Assembly (NCBI GenBank): GCA_011390985.1
Contig: JAABRJ010000528.1
Coordinates: 1-5,126 of the forward strand
From: Desulfobacteraceae bacterium
Lineage (GTDB): Bacteria; Desulfobacterota; Desulfobacteria; Desulfobacterales; JAABRJ01
DNA: 5,126 nt
Reading direction: 5' to 3'
Under the pieces are notes generated by a model. That model ran no database searches, was not told the DNA's origin, and saw nothing but the letters and a program-made list of their open reading frames with translations. Numbering within the stretch: position 1 is the stretch's first letter; each line of letters begins with the position of its first letter. Shown in pieces: positions 1 to 5,126 of this stretch. A program made the position numbers and the translations under genes.

Positions 1-1
1 T

Positions 2-694
2 CTTTTTTCCAACGCGCTGCACCGAACCATTTTCCTGAAAACCATCTGGTCGAGCATCGTCGTCACGCTCGCCGCCCTGGTCATCTGCTACCCCATATCC
101 TTCCACATGGCCAAGGTCGCCCGCGCCGCCCCGCTCAGGTGGCTGATGATCGGGCTGATCATCCCCTACTGGATCAACGAGCTGCTGCGCCTGTTCGCAT
201 GGCAGCTGATTTTGGCCGACCGGGGGATCTTCAACCATTTGCTGATGCAGCTGGGCCTGATCGCTGAGCCCGTCAACTTCCGGTCGGGTAACGGCGCCGT
301 GATCGTGGGCATGGCCTATGCCTACGTGCTTTTCATGATCTTTCCGCTCTACAACGCCATGGAAAGCCTCGATCGCCATCAACTGGAAGCGGCCCGCGAC
401 CTGGGAGCGTCCTGGCCGAGAATCCACCGGGATATCGTCATTCCGCATGCCAAGCCCGGCATTGCCGTCGGGTGCATCATGACCTTCATGTTGGCCGCGG
501 GTTCCATCGCCGCGCCCCAGCTTCTGGGCAGTCCGAGCAGTTTCTGGTTCACCGAAATCATCTACACCAATTTCGAAACCGCCAACTGGAACCAGGGCGC
601 GGCCTACGCCAGCGTGCTGGCCGGCCTCTGCCTGACGTTCGTTTTCCTGATGCTGAAAGTCTTTCGGGTCAGGCTCAAAGAACTCGCCCAATGA
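2..694 (+). CDS. PotB-like ABC importer permease, 5'-truncated by window edge
   Basis: Inner-membrane channel subunit of a binding-protein-dependent ABC importer of the spermidine/putrescine (PotB) permease type. The frame is open to the left edge, so the N-terminus is missing; 230 residues remain (the first internal Met, at base 107, is not the start). About five hydrophobic segments are visible in the fragment, near residues 12-33, 48-67, 101-120, 153-175 and 200-221. The cytoplasmic EAA loop that docks the ATPase is intact: EAARDLG at 129-135, followed 13 residues later by IP. The stretch PYWINELLRLFAW just after the second segment is typical of PotB-family permeases. The stop TGA overlaps the start of the next permease (ATGA), indicating translational coupling. 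The substrate cannot be read from the sequence; polyamines are only one option for this family, which also includes 2-aminoethylphosphonate, iron and sugar-type importers. Confidence 0.94.
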   Translation, partial: LFSNALHRTIFLKTIWSSIVVTLAALVICYPISFHMAKVARAAPLRWLMIGLIIPYWINELLRLFAWQLILADRGIFNHLLMQLGLIAEPVNFRSGNGAVIVGMAYAYVLFMIFPLYNAMESLDRHQLEAARDLGASWPRIHRDIVIPHAKPGIAVGCIMTFMLAAGSIAAPQLLGSPSSFWFTEIIYTNFETANWNQGAAYASVLAGLCLTFVFLMLKVFRVRLKELAQ

Positions 695-1581
695 TGTCCA
701 GCCGCACGATCCGCCGCTTCACAACCGCCGCCTACCTTATCCTGTTCTACACCTACCTTTTCCTCCCGCTGCTGTTTATGGGCATCGTGGCCTTCAACCG
801 CAGCAGCATTCCCCAGGTCACCCCATGGGAGGGATTCACCCTGAAATGGTTTCATCAGCTCTACACGGACGCGCAGATGTGGCAGGCGCTGCGAAACAGC
901 TTCATCGTCGGTGGCGCCGTGGTCGCCATTGCGGTGCCCATCGGGCTGGCGGGCGCGCTGTTTCTGACGCGCCTGCATTTCCGGGCCCGCGACGTCTTCT
1001 ACGCCCTGCTGGTCTCCCCCATCCTGACACCGGGAATCATTCTGGGCATCTCCACCTTTCTGTTCTGGGACCGATGGTTTCACGTCAGCGGCGGCCTCTG
1101 GACGGCCATCATGGGGCAGGCCACCTTCATCAGCGCGTACTGCATGCTGCTGATCATGGCCAGGGTCCAGCGGTTTGACCGCACCCAGGAGGAGGCCGCC
1201 TTTGACCTGGGGGGGTCCCACCTGCAGGTCTTCGTGAAAATCACTCTTCCGTTCCTCAGGCCGGCCGTAATCTCTTCTGCGGTCCTGGCCTTCATGCAGT
1301 CTTTTGAAAATTACAACACCACCCTGTTTGCAATCGGCTTCCAGCAGACCCTGCCCATCTATATCGGCACCAAGCTGCGGGTGTTCATCAGCCCGGCCAT
1401 GAACGCACTGGCCGTGATATTCATCACCATCACGATTGCCGGGGCCGTGCTCTACGAGTATTGCCGGGTGCGTGAAGGTCGAGTGAAACCAAAACGGAGC
1501 AGAAAAGCACATGACTCACGTCATCCTGATCATTATCGACGGCTGCCGTCCGGACGCACTCCAACGCGGGGTCACACCTAA
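691..1581 (+). CDS. PotC-like ABC importer permease
   Basis: Second channel subunit of the same importer, pairing with the PotB-like protein. It encodes 296 residues starting at ATGATG; either Met is possible, and the first overlaps the upstream stop. No strong ribosome binding site is visible, which fits coupling to the preceding gene. Six hydrophobic segments lie near residues 14-35, 69-93, 103-126, 136-158, 189-205 and 237-257. The EAA loop reads EAAFDLG at 168-174 with I-T-L-P at 184-187, and a PotC-like SFENYNTTLF stretch follows at 204-213. PotC proteins are usually about 260-280 residues, and the recognisable protein ends near residue 262. The last ~25 residues (RKAHDSRHPD onward) are the out-of-frame reading of the start of the next gene and do not look like a conserved domain. 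The family call is firm; the substrate is unknown. Confidence 0.94.
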   Translation: MMSSRTIRRFTTAAYLILFYTYLFLPLLFMGIVAFNRSSIPQVTPWEGFTLKWFHQLYTDAQMWQALRNSFIVGGAVVAIAVPIGLAGALFLTRLHFRARDVFYALLVSPILTPGIILGISTFLFWDRWFHVSGGLWTAIMGQATFISAYCMLLIMARVQRFDRTQEEAAFDLGGSHLQVFVKITLPFLRPAVISSAVLAFMQSFENYNTTLFAIGFQQTLPIYIGTKLRVFISPAMNALAVIFITITIAGAVLYEYCRVREGRVKPKRSRKAHDSRHPDHYRRLPSGRTPTRGHT

Positions 1582-2461
1582 CATCGATGCCCTGGCGGCC
1601 GCCGGGGCCGCTTGCCTGAACGCCGTGTCCGTGACGCCTTCCCTGACCCTGCCGGCCCATTATTCTCTTTTCACCTCCCAGAAACCCATCGGACACAATG
1701 TGCTCACCAACACCGGCCGGCCCAATCCGTCACCCTCGACCGCCAGCCTTTTCGAGGTCGCCAAATACAACGGCAAGTTCACGGCGGCGGTCTATAGTTG
1801 GGAGCATCTGAGAAACCTGGCGCCCCCCGAGGCCCTGGATTTCGTTTATTACCTCAACACCCTGCAGCGCCCGCAAGGCGATCGTAATATCGCCCAGGCC
1901 GCGGCGGACTGTTTGGCCCGTTTCAAACCGGCGCTGCTCTTTGTCTACCTCGAAGGGGTCGATCAGGCCGGTCACGCGTCCGGCTGGATGTCGCCCGCCT
2001 ATTTCGATGCACTGGCGGAGGCCGACCGGGCCGTCGGCACCCTGAAAACTGCGATAGCCGACGCGGGCATTGCCGGCGCGACCGACATCATTCTGCACAG
2101 CGACCACGGCGGGTCCGGAACGCACCATCAGGAGGCCACCCCCGAGAACCTCACCATCCCCTGGATCGCGTGGGGGCCCGATATCCGTCGGGGGTTCCGC
2201 ATCGAAGCGCCGGTCAGCATCCTGGATACGGCGCCGACCATCGCCCATCTGCTGGGGATTAGACCGCATTACAGCTGGGTGGGGCGACCGTTGTCCGAAA
2301 TTGTGAACGGGCGCCGCGGCGGTGCCGCCGCCGACCGGCCGCAGGCCGCGGGCTCCGTCCTGACTTTGGCCGGCGCGCAAGGCCCTCGCCCGAAGCTCGG
2401 CCCGGGTGAAAGCGCCCCAGGGTTTTCGGGGCGGCAGATGAATGATTCCGAGAGCGCCTGA
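1511..2461 (+). CDS. Type I phosphodiesterase/nucleotide pyrophosphatase (alkaline phosphatase superfamily)
   Basis: Predicted two-metal hydrolase of phosphate (or phosphonate) esters, 316 residues. Visible active-site elements: D10 in ILIIIDGCRPD; the nucleophile T46 in PSLTLPAH; D151 and H155 in EGVDQAGH; D198 and H199 in HSDHGG; and H206 in GTHHQ as the likely last metal ligand. The block IPWIAWGPDI at 217-226, then SILDTAPTIAHLLGI and GRPLSEI, is the usual C-terminal end of small family members of about 270 residues. There is no signal peptide, so it should act in the cytoplasm. The ATG is preceded by GGAG at 1496-1499 (11 nt away). It overlaps the upstream permease by 71 nt, which ties it to the importer: I infer that it processes the imported substrate. 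The last ~52 residues are a low-complexity G/A/P/R-rich tail outside the family core. Exact substrate unknown; phosphodiesters, nucleotides or phosphonates are possible. Confidence 0.92.
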   Translation: MTHVILIIIDGCRPDALQRGVTPNIDALAAAGAACLNAVSVTPSLTLPAHYSLFTSQKPIGHNVLTNTGRPNPSPSTASLFEVAKYNGKFTAAVYSWEHLRNLAPPEALDFVYYLNTLQRPQGDRNIAQAAADCLARFKPALLFVYLEGVDQAGHASGWMSPAYFDALAEADRAVGTLKTAIADAGIAGATDIILHSDHGGSGTHHQEATPENLTIPWIAWGPDIRRGFRIEAPVSILDTAPTIAHLLGIRPHYSWVGRPLSEIVNGRRGGAAADRPQAAGSVLTLAGAQGPRPKLGPGESAPGFSGRQMNDSESA

Positions 2462-2481
2462 AGCGCCAATCGCTTTCAGGC
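2456..2481 (+). terminator. Stem-loop across the stop codon of the phosphodiesterase gene
   Basis: GCCTGAAGCG (2456-2465) pairs with CGCTTTCAGGC (2471-2481), leaving one bulged T and a five-base loop CCAAT. The TGA stop codon lies in the left arm. It sits at the end of the importer operon, so a termination or mRNA 3'-end role is plausible. No run of T follows it, so it is not a classical intrinsic terminator. Confidence 0.4.
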
Positions 2482-2728
2482 CTCCCATGTCGGCACAGGA
2501 CCGCTATTACGGGCAAAATCCCATCACCTGCGCTTAAAACGGTTTTGCCAATCCAACCGAAAAGCCTTGGCGCCAGAAACACCCCAAACGAAAAATCAAC
2601 GAAGCGCTAGTTTTATTTTCATATTTTTATGGGACAAAATTCCTCAGGTGCTTGCTGCGCCGGACCAACCAGCGCGGATCGGTTTATGATGTCACAGTGC
2701 AAGGCGGGAGTGGACGCGAGGTGCCGAA
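2462..2728. other. Gene-free spacer upstream of the PilZ-like gene
   Basis: I find no convincing gene here. A 76-codon frame beginning at 2629 runs out of frame into the PilZ-like gene and lacks a ribosome binding site. The spacer holds an AT-rich island at about 2609-2629 in otherwise GC-rich DNA, a short palindrome AAAACGGTTTT at 2536-2546, and a TATGAT at 2685-2690 that resembles a -10 box but has no good -35 partner at normal spacing. The promoter of the downstream gene most likely lies in this spacer, but I cannot place it. GAGGTG at 2718-2723 is the ribosome binding site of that gene. Confidence 0.5.
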
Positions 2729-3232
2729 ATGACGAACACAACGGGAAGAAGTTTCTCTCGGAATTCCGACTGGGCGCCGGTTTTATATGCCGGTTACGAC
2801 TCCAAGGGGTATCGTCAGGGCGTCATGCACAATTACTGTCAGGACGGGATGTATTTTGAATCGGACGCCCCCCTGCCACCCCACTTGGATCTGTACATAA
2901 AAGTCCGGCGGCAGCAGCCCATCGATTTTGAACCCGAGCCCTGTAAAAATTTCAGGGCCAAGGTGAAGTGGTGCCGTCAGGTGGCGGGCGGTGAAGTGCC
3001 GCTTTATGGCATCGGGGTGCAATTCACTGCCAAGAGCCACCTCGCGTACGGGACCAATATTCCCAATTCCAATCGCCCCTGCGATTTTTGTGAACAACGG
3101 GGCGCCGGCAGGCTGTTTCACCAAACCGAAACCGGGCTGCTTTTATGCCCGGATTGCTTCCATCATATGGAGGCGCTTCCCAACAGTATCGAAACGGCGC
3201 TGGAGCGCTTTTTGCTGGGCAACGTGGTGTAG
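2729..3232 (+). CDS. PilZ-like domain protein with C-terminal four-cysteine zinc ribbon
   Basis: A 167-residue soluble protein. Residues ~17-100 look like a divergent PilZ domain, the c-di-GMP-binding beta barrel. The segment NYCQDGMYFES at 35-45 matches the position of the (D/N)xSxxG motif with Cys in place of Ser, and YGIGVQF at 93-99 is the usual closing strand. The arginine-rich N-terminal RxxxR motif is not clearly present, so c-di-GMP binding is uncertain. Residues 118-143 form a probable zinc ribbon: C118-x2-C121 and C140-x2-C143 with 18 residues between the pairs. There is no signal peptide or membrane segment. The ATG is the only usable start, because an in-frame stop lies at 2687-2689 with no start codon between; GAGGTG at 2718-2723 sits 5 nt upstream. 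The next gene, for a small helical protein, follows on the same strand after 123 nt. Role unknown; a c-di-GMP-linked or protein-docking adaptor is an inference. Confidence 0.8.
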   Translation: MTNTTGRSFSRNSDWAPVLYAGYDSKGYRQGVMHNYCQDGMYFESDAPLPPHLDLYIKVRRQQPIDFEPEPCKNFRAKVKWCRQVAGGEVPLYGIGVQFTAKSHLAYGTNIPNSNRPCDFCEQRGAGRLFHQTETGLLLCPDCFHHMEALPNSIETALERFLLGNVV

Positions 3233-3266
3233 TTTCCGATCTCGACCCACCCTTTGGCCCGTCGGA

Positions 3267-3280
3267 TTTTTCAAGAAAAA
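3267..3280. repeat. Short perfect inverted repeat TTTTTC-AA-GAAAAA
   Basis: Six-base arms (3267-3272 and 3275-3280) around AA, between the PilZ-like gene and the next gene. It could be an operator half-site pair or a weak structure; nothing in the sequence decides between these, and it may be chance. Confidence 0.2.
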
Positions 3281-3355
3281 CCACTTCCCTCGGCAGATAT
3301 CCGGCAAACTGTGGAATTAAAAACCCTGAAAGAGTCTACCCGAAAGGAGTGCGCC

Positions 3356-3658
3356 ATGAAAACGGCATCGATTGCAAAGGTTGTTATCGATCTTCAAAAA
3401 CAGTCCCTCGACAATTTTTTTGACGCCTGGATTATTTCCCAGGACCTGGCCGAAAAAACAGCCCGGGTTTGGGCCAAGCAGATGGGAATCAATGAAAAAG
3501 TCCATGAATTTAGCGATCGCTGGCGGACGGTAATCGATCAGGAACGCGATGATACCAGAAAGCGCCTCCACGAAGGCTTGAAAAGCATGGAAAACTATTT
3601 TATCGGTCTGGAGCAAAAGATGCCCTCCGAAAATTTAAGTAACCATCCAACCGAGTAA
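3356..3658 (+). CDS. Small charged helical protein, phasin-like, function unknown
   Basis: It encodes 100 residues. I chose the ATG at 3356 because a very strong ribosome binding site, AAAGGAGT at 3343-3350, lies 5 nt upstream; a longer frame from 3254 lacks such a site and adds unconvincing residues. The protein appears almost entirely alpha-helical, rich in K, E, D, R and Q, with no cysteine, signal peptide or membrane segment. Notable stretches are LDNFFDAWIISQDLAEKTAR at ~18-37, and helices around RWRTVIDQERDD and LKSMENYFIGLEQ; the last ten residues look disordered. Size and the amphipathic FFDAW-type helix resemble phasins and other small granule-surface or coiled-coil proteins, but I do not recognise a specific family. 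It lies 123 nt after the PilZ-like gene and before a strong stem-loop, so the two genes may share a transcript. Confidence 0.82.
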   Translation: MKTASIAKVVIDLQKQSLDNFFDAWIISQDLAEKTARVWAKQMGINEKVHEFSDRWRTVIDQERDDTRKRLHEGLKSMENYFIGLEQKMPSENLSNHPTE

Positions 3659-3666
3659 GTTTTCGA

Positions 3667-3698
3667 TCCAGGCCGGGCGCGCTGACGCCCGGCCTGGA
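3667..3698. terminator. Perfect 13-bp stem-loop between convergent genes
   Basis: TCCAGGCCGGGCG (3667-3679) and CGCCCGGCCTGGA (3686-3698) pair perfectly around a six-base loop. It begins 8 nt after the stop of the small helical protein and lies 62 nt beyond the stop of the convergent metallo-hydrolase gene, so it can serve both strands. Neither side has a good T-run, so termination may be Rho-assisted or the stem may simply protect the mRNA 3' ends. Confidence 0.65.
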
Positions 3699-3760
3699 AG
3701 TCCGATAAAACACTCAAAGACGCCCATCTGACCTTCAAACGAGCGGATGCTGTCACATTC

Positions 3761-4441
3761 TCAAAAATCCTGATCAGCCGCATGGAGATAGCGGCGTATG
3801 AAATTCTTGACGGCGACGCGCCCCTGGTGGACCCCGAAGTGGCCCTCGCAGAGGATGTCGGCCTCCAGGTCCAGCAGGTAGTGGAGCGAATCGCGGTATT
3901 GGCCGCGGTCCGAGAGCAGGGAGGGGTGCAGGGGGCCGTGGACGTCCTGACCGAACAGCACGGTCTGCCCGCCGAGGCGCGCGGTGTAGACCAGCGAGCC
4001 GGGGGAGTGGCCGGGACAGTGGTGGGCGGTCAGCGCGCCGTCGCCCACGGCGATGGTTTCCCGTTGGGCGGTGATCTGGTGATCGACGGCCAGCGGCCGC
4101 ATGCGGGCGCCGTACCAGGCCGCGGCGGTAACCCTGTCGTCGCCCGCCTCCAGGTAGACGGCGTCCAAGGCGTGGGCGACGATGCGGCAGCCATAGTGGT
4201 TGCGGGCCGCCGCCGCCCCGCCGCTGTGATCGAAGTGGCAGTGGGTCAGCAGGAGGTGGGTAACGGCCGTGCCGGGCGGCAGACAGGCGGACACGTTTTG
4301 CACCAGCTGCTGGTGGCCCGGCCCGCAGCCGGCATCAATCAGGGCCGCCTGGCGGCCGAAGCGCACCAGGTAGACGGCCGCATCCCCCGGCGCCGTCAGA
4401 CCCTCGCCGCCCACCCGCCAGAGGTCTTCGGTGATTTTCAC
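3761..4441 (-). CDS. Metallo-beta-lactamase-fold hydrolase
   Basis: Predicted cytoplasmic two-metal (usually zinc) hydrolase of 226 residues, in the glyoxalase II-like branch of the superfamily. All expected ligands are visible: H67, H69, D71 and H72 in THCHFDHSGG; H145 in CPGHSPGS; D166 in FGQDVHGP; and H201 in CEGHFG. The N-terminal strands (NxYLVRFG-like AVYLVRFGRQAALIDAG at 22-38) also fit. The start is GTG at 4441, with GAGGAG (minus strand, 4452-4447) 5 nt upstream. It lies 103 nt downstream of the GNAT gene on the same strand and probably shares its transcript. The superfamily spans thioesterases, lactonases, nucleases and sulfur dioxygenases; the sequence does not identify the substrate, and the lack of a signal peptide argues against a secreted beta-lactamase. 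Confidence 0.93.
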   Translation of the reverse strand: MKITEDLWRVGGEGLTAPGDAAVYLVRFGRQAALIDAGCGPGHQQLVQNVSACLPPGTAVTHLLLTHCHFDHSGGAAAARNHYGCRIVAHALDAVYLEAGDDRVTAAAWYGARMRPLAVDHQITAQRETIAVGDGALTAHHCPGHSPGSLVYTARLGGQTVLFGQDVHGPLHPSLLSDRGQYRDSLHYLLDLEADILCEGHFGVHQGRVAVKNFIRRYLHAADQDF

Positions 4442-4472
4442 AGGCTCTCCTCGCCTTTTGAAAACTCGATCC

Positions 4473-4486
4473 GGCCGCTTGCGGCC
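4473..4486. repeat. Short perfect inverted repeat in the leader of the metallo-hydrolase gene
   Basis: GGCCGC-TT-GCGGCC, able to form a 5-bp stem with a four-base loop. It lies between the GNAT stop and the GTG start of the metallo-hydrolase, about 32 nt upstream of that start on the minus strand. It could be a weak intercistronic hairpin. Such GC-rich palindromes also arise by chance in DNA of this composition. Confidence 0.3.
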
Positions 4487-4544
4487 ACTAAAACCGCCGC
4501 AGGCCCGGGGCGGACGACGGCATAACCCGGATTGGGGGTCAGGG

Positions 4545-5072
4545 TCAGGCCGTCAGATCCAGAACGAACCACTGCTCCATCACCTCATGGCCCCACTGGC
4601 TGCCCGGCCGCGCCGCCACCAGCGAAAAGCCGTATTTTTCGTAGAGGTGCCGGGCCGTCTGCAACCCTTCAAAAGTCCACAGGTAGATCCGGGGATAGCC
4701 CCGCTCGCGGCAAAAGGCGATCGCCCGGGCGAGCAGGCGGTTGCCCAGGCCGCGGCCCCGCAGACCTTCGCCGAGAATAAACCAGCGCAGATGCGCCCCT
4801 TCGCTTTCGGCGTGAATGCCGTCGATGGCGATGGCCCCCGCCACCTCCCCCTTCACGCAGACAGTCCACAGGCCGTCGCGCTGCGGGTCGAAGCGCTTCA
4901 AAAAGGCTACCACGCCGTGGCTGATGGTCTCTTCGAAAACCGCGCCGAAGCCCCAGTTGCGGCCGTAATAGTCCGCATGCAGGGCGGCGATGCGGGCGCA
5001 GGCACCCGCTACGGGCCCCGTTATCTGGATATCCGTTTCGATTTTTGCGCTCCTCTGCCGCGCTCCTGGCAA
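4545..5072 (-). CDS. GNAT-family N-acetyltransferase
   Basis: Predicted acetyl-CoA-dependent acetyltransferase, 175 residues from the TTG at 5072. The acetyl-CoA pyrophosphate loop is clear: LRWFILGEGLRGRGLGNRLL at 95-114, with R105-x2-G108-x-G110. It is followed by the motif B region (IYLWTFEGLQTARHLYEKYGF, residues 129-149) and a C-terminal strand ending in WFVLDL. The pattern, including the N-terminal ALHADYYGRNWGF and the late SQWGHEVMEQ, resembles the GNAT half of fused MarR-GNAT regulators, but no helix-turn-helix domain precedes it here. The start is uncertain: an in-frame stop at 5097-5099 leaves TTG 5072 as the only conventional start, yet the good ribosome binding site lies downstream of it, ahead of an ATC codon at 5042. 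The neighbouring metallo-hydrolase lies 103 nt downstream. Acetyl acceptor unknown. Confidence 0.9.
   Translation of the reverse strand: MPGARQRSAKIETDIQITGPVAGACARIAALHADYYGRNWGFGAVFEETISHGVVAFLKRFDPQRDGLWTVCVKGEVAGAIAIDGIHAESEGAHLRWFILGEGLRGRGLGNRLLARAIAFCRERGYPRIYLWTFEGLQTARHLYEKYGFSLVAARPGSQWGHEVMEQWFVLDLTA
5050..5055 (-). promoter_or_regulatory. Ribosome binding site GAGGAG inside the annotated 5' end of the GNAT gene
   Basis: On the minus strand GAGGAG is followed by CGCAAAA (7 nt) and then ATC GAA ACG, in frame with the acetyltransferase. The same motif with similar spacing precedes the downstream metallo-hydrolase GTG. Ideal spacing to a non-standard ATC, and no comparable site ahead of the TTG at 5072, make this the site that decides the start. 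Confidence 0.45.
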
Positions 5073-5096
5073 AGCGCCACAGCGGTGGCTGCCGGC

Positions 5097-5126
5097 TCAC
5101 AGGGCCTCGAACCGGGCCCATCCCCG
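5097..5126 (-). CDS. Possible C-terminal end of an upstream minus-strand gene
   Basis: At the right edge the minus strand reads RGWARFEAL and then TGA at 5099-5097. This would end a gene just before the GNAT start, consistent with a leftward operon. Nine codons are too few to identify a protein or to prove that the frame is coding. Confidence 0.22.
   Translation of the reverse strand, partial: RGWARFEAL

Noticed and set aside
604..1512. 302-codon minus-strand open frame opposite the PotC-like permease
   Set aside because: It is a shadow of GC-rich coding DNA: its translation is hydrophilic low-complexity sequence without motifs, whereas the plus strand has six membrane segments and an EAA loop.
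1730..2488. 252-codon minus-strand open frame opposite the phosphodiesterase
   Set aside because: The plus strand carries the full set of metal ligands of the alkaline phosphatase superfamily; the minus frame shows no recognisable domain.
2490..2506. Sigma-54-like CGGCAC...CGCT in the spacer
   Set aside because: The spacing between the GG and GC elements is one base short of the required distance and the -12 element is poor.
2629..2859. 76-codon plus-strand frame overlapping the PilZ-like start
   Set aside because: It has no ribosome binding site, runs out of frame into the PilZ-like gene, and has no recognisable motif.
3254..3355. N-terminal extension of the small helical protein from ATG 3254
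   Set aside because: There is no ribosome binding site at 3254, while AAAGGAGT sits ideally before ATG 3356.
3782..4525. 247-codon plus-strand open frame opposite the metallo-hydrolase
   Set aside because: The translation is a V/G/A/Q-rich shadow; the minus strand has every metallo-beta-lactamase ligand and a good ribosome binding site.
4669..5121. 150-codon minus-strand frame starting with ATG at 5121
   Set aside because: It is out of frame with the clear GNAT motifs and its translation is R/P/G-rich shadow sequence.
1..5126. CRISPR array, tRNA, rRNA, insertion sequence or toxin-antitoxin pair
   Set aside because: No spaced direct repeats, cloverleaf sequence, transposase motifs or paired small toxin genes were seen on either strand.

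Overview
The window is GC-rich bacterial DNA carrying six protein-coding genes, and no RNA gene, insertion sequence or CRISPR array that I can see. Gene style, GC-rich codons, a PilZ-domain protein with a zinc ribbon and a PotB/PotC-type importer coupled to a small phosphodiesterase together suggest a proteobacterium or Desulfobacterota-like organism. That taxonomic guess is inference only, because no rRNA or other marker gene is present.

Left block (1-2461, plus strand): a tightly packed operon. It holds the 3' part of a PotB-like ABC importer permease (cut by the window edge), a PotC-like permease that starts inside the previous stop codon (ATGA), and a type I phosphodiesterase/nucleotide pyrophosphatase of the alkaline phosphatase superfamily that starts 71 nt before the permease frame ends. 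The two permeases would form the membrane channel of one importer; the solute-binding protein and ATPase are presumably to the left. The hydrolase has no signal peptide, so the simplest reading is that the importer brings in a phosphorylated or phosphonate-type molecule that is cleaved in the cytoplasm.

Middle block (2462-3658, plus strand): a 267-nt gene-free spacer, then a PilZ-like protein carrying a C-terminal four-cysteine zinc ribbon, then a 100-residue, highly charged, all-helical, phasin-like protein of unknown role. Each has its own good ribosome binding site. A perfect 13-bp stem-loop at 3667-3698 separates this block from the convergent genes on the right.

Right block (3761-5126, minus strand): a GNAT acetyltransferase upstream and a metallo-beta-lactamase-fold hydrolase downstream, probably co-transcribed leftwards. 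The GNAT gene has a puzzling start: the only conventional in-frame start is TTG, while the good ribosome binding site lies in front of an ATC codon. A few codons at the far right edge may be the end of another minus-strand gene.

I see no convincing new multi-gene defence or mobile system. The most unusual items are the PilZ-zinc ribbon architecture, the importer-phosphodiesterase coupling with its long gene overlap, and the GNAT start.
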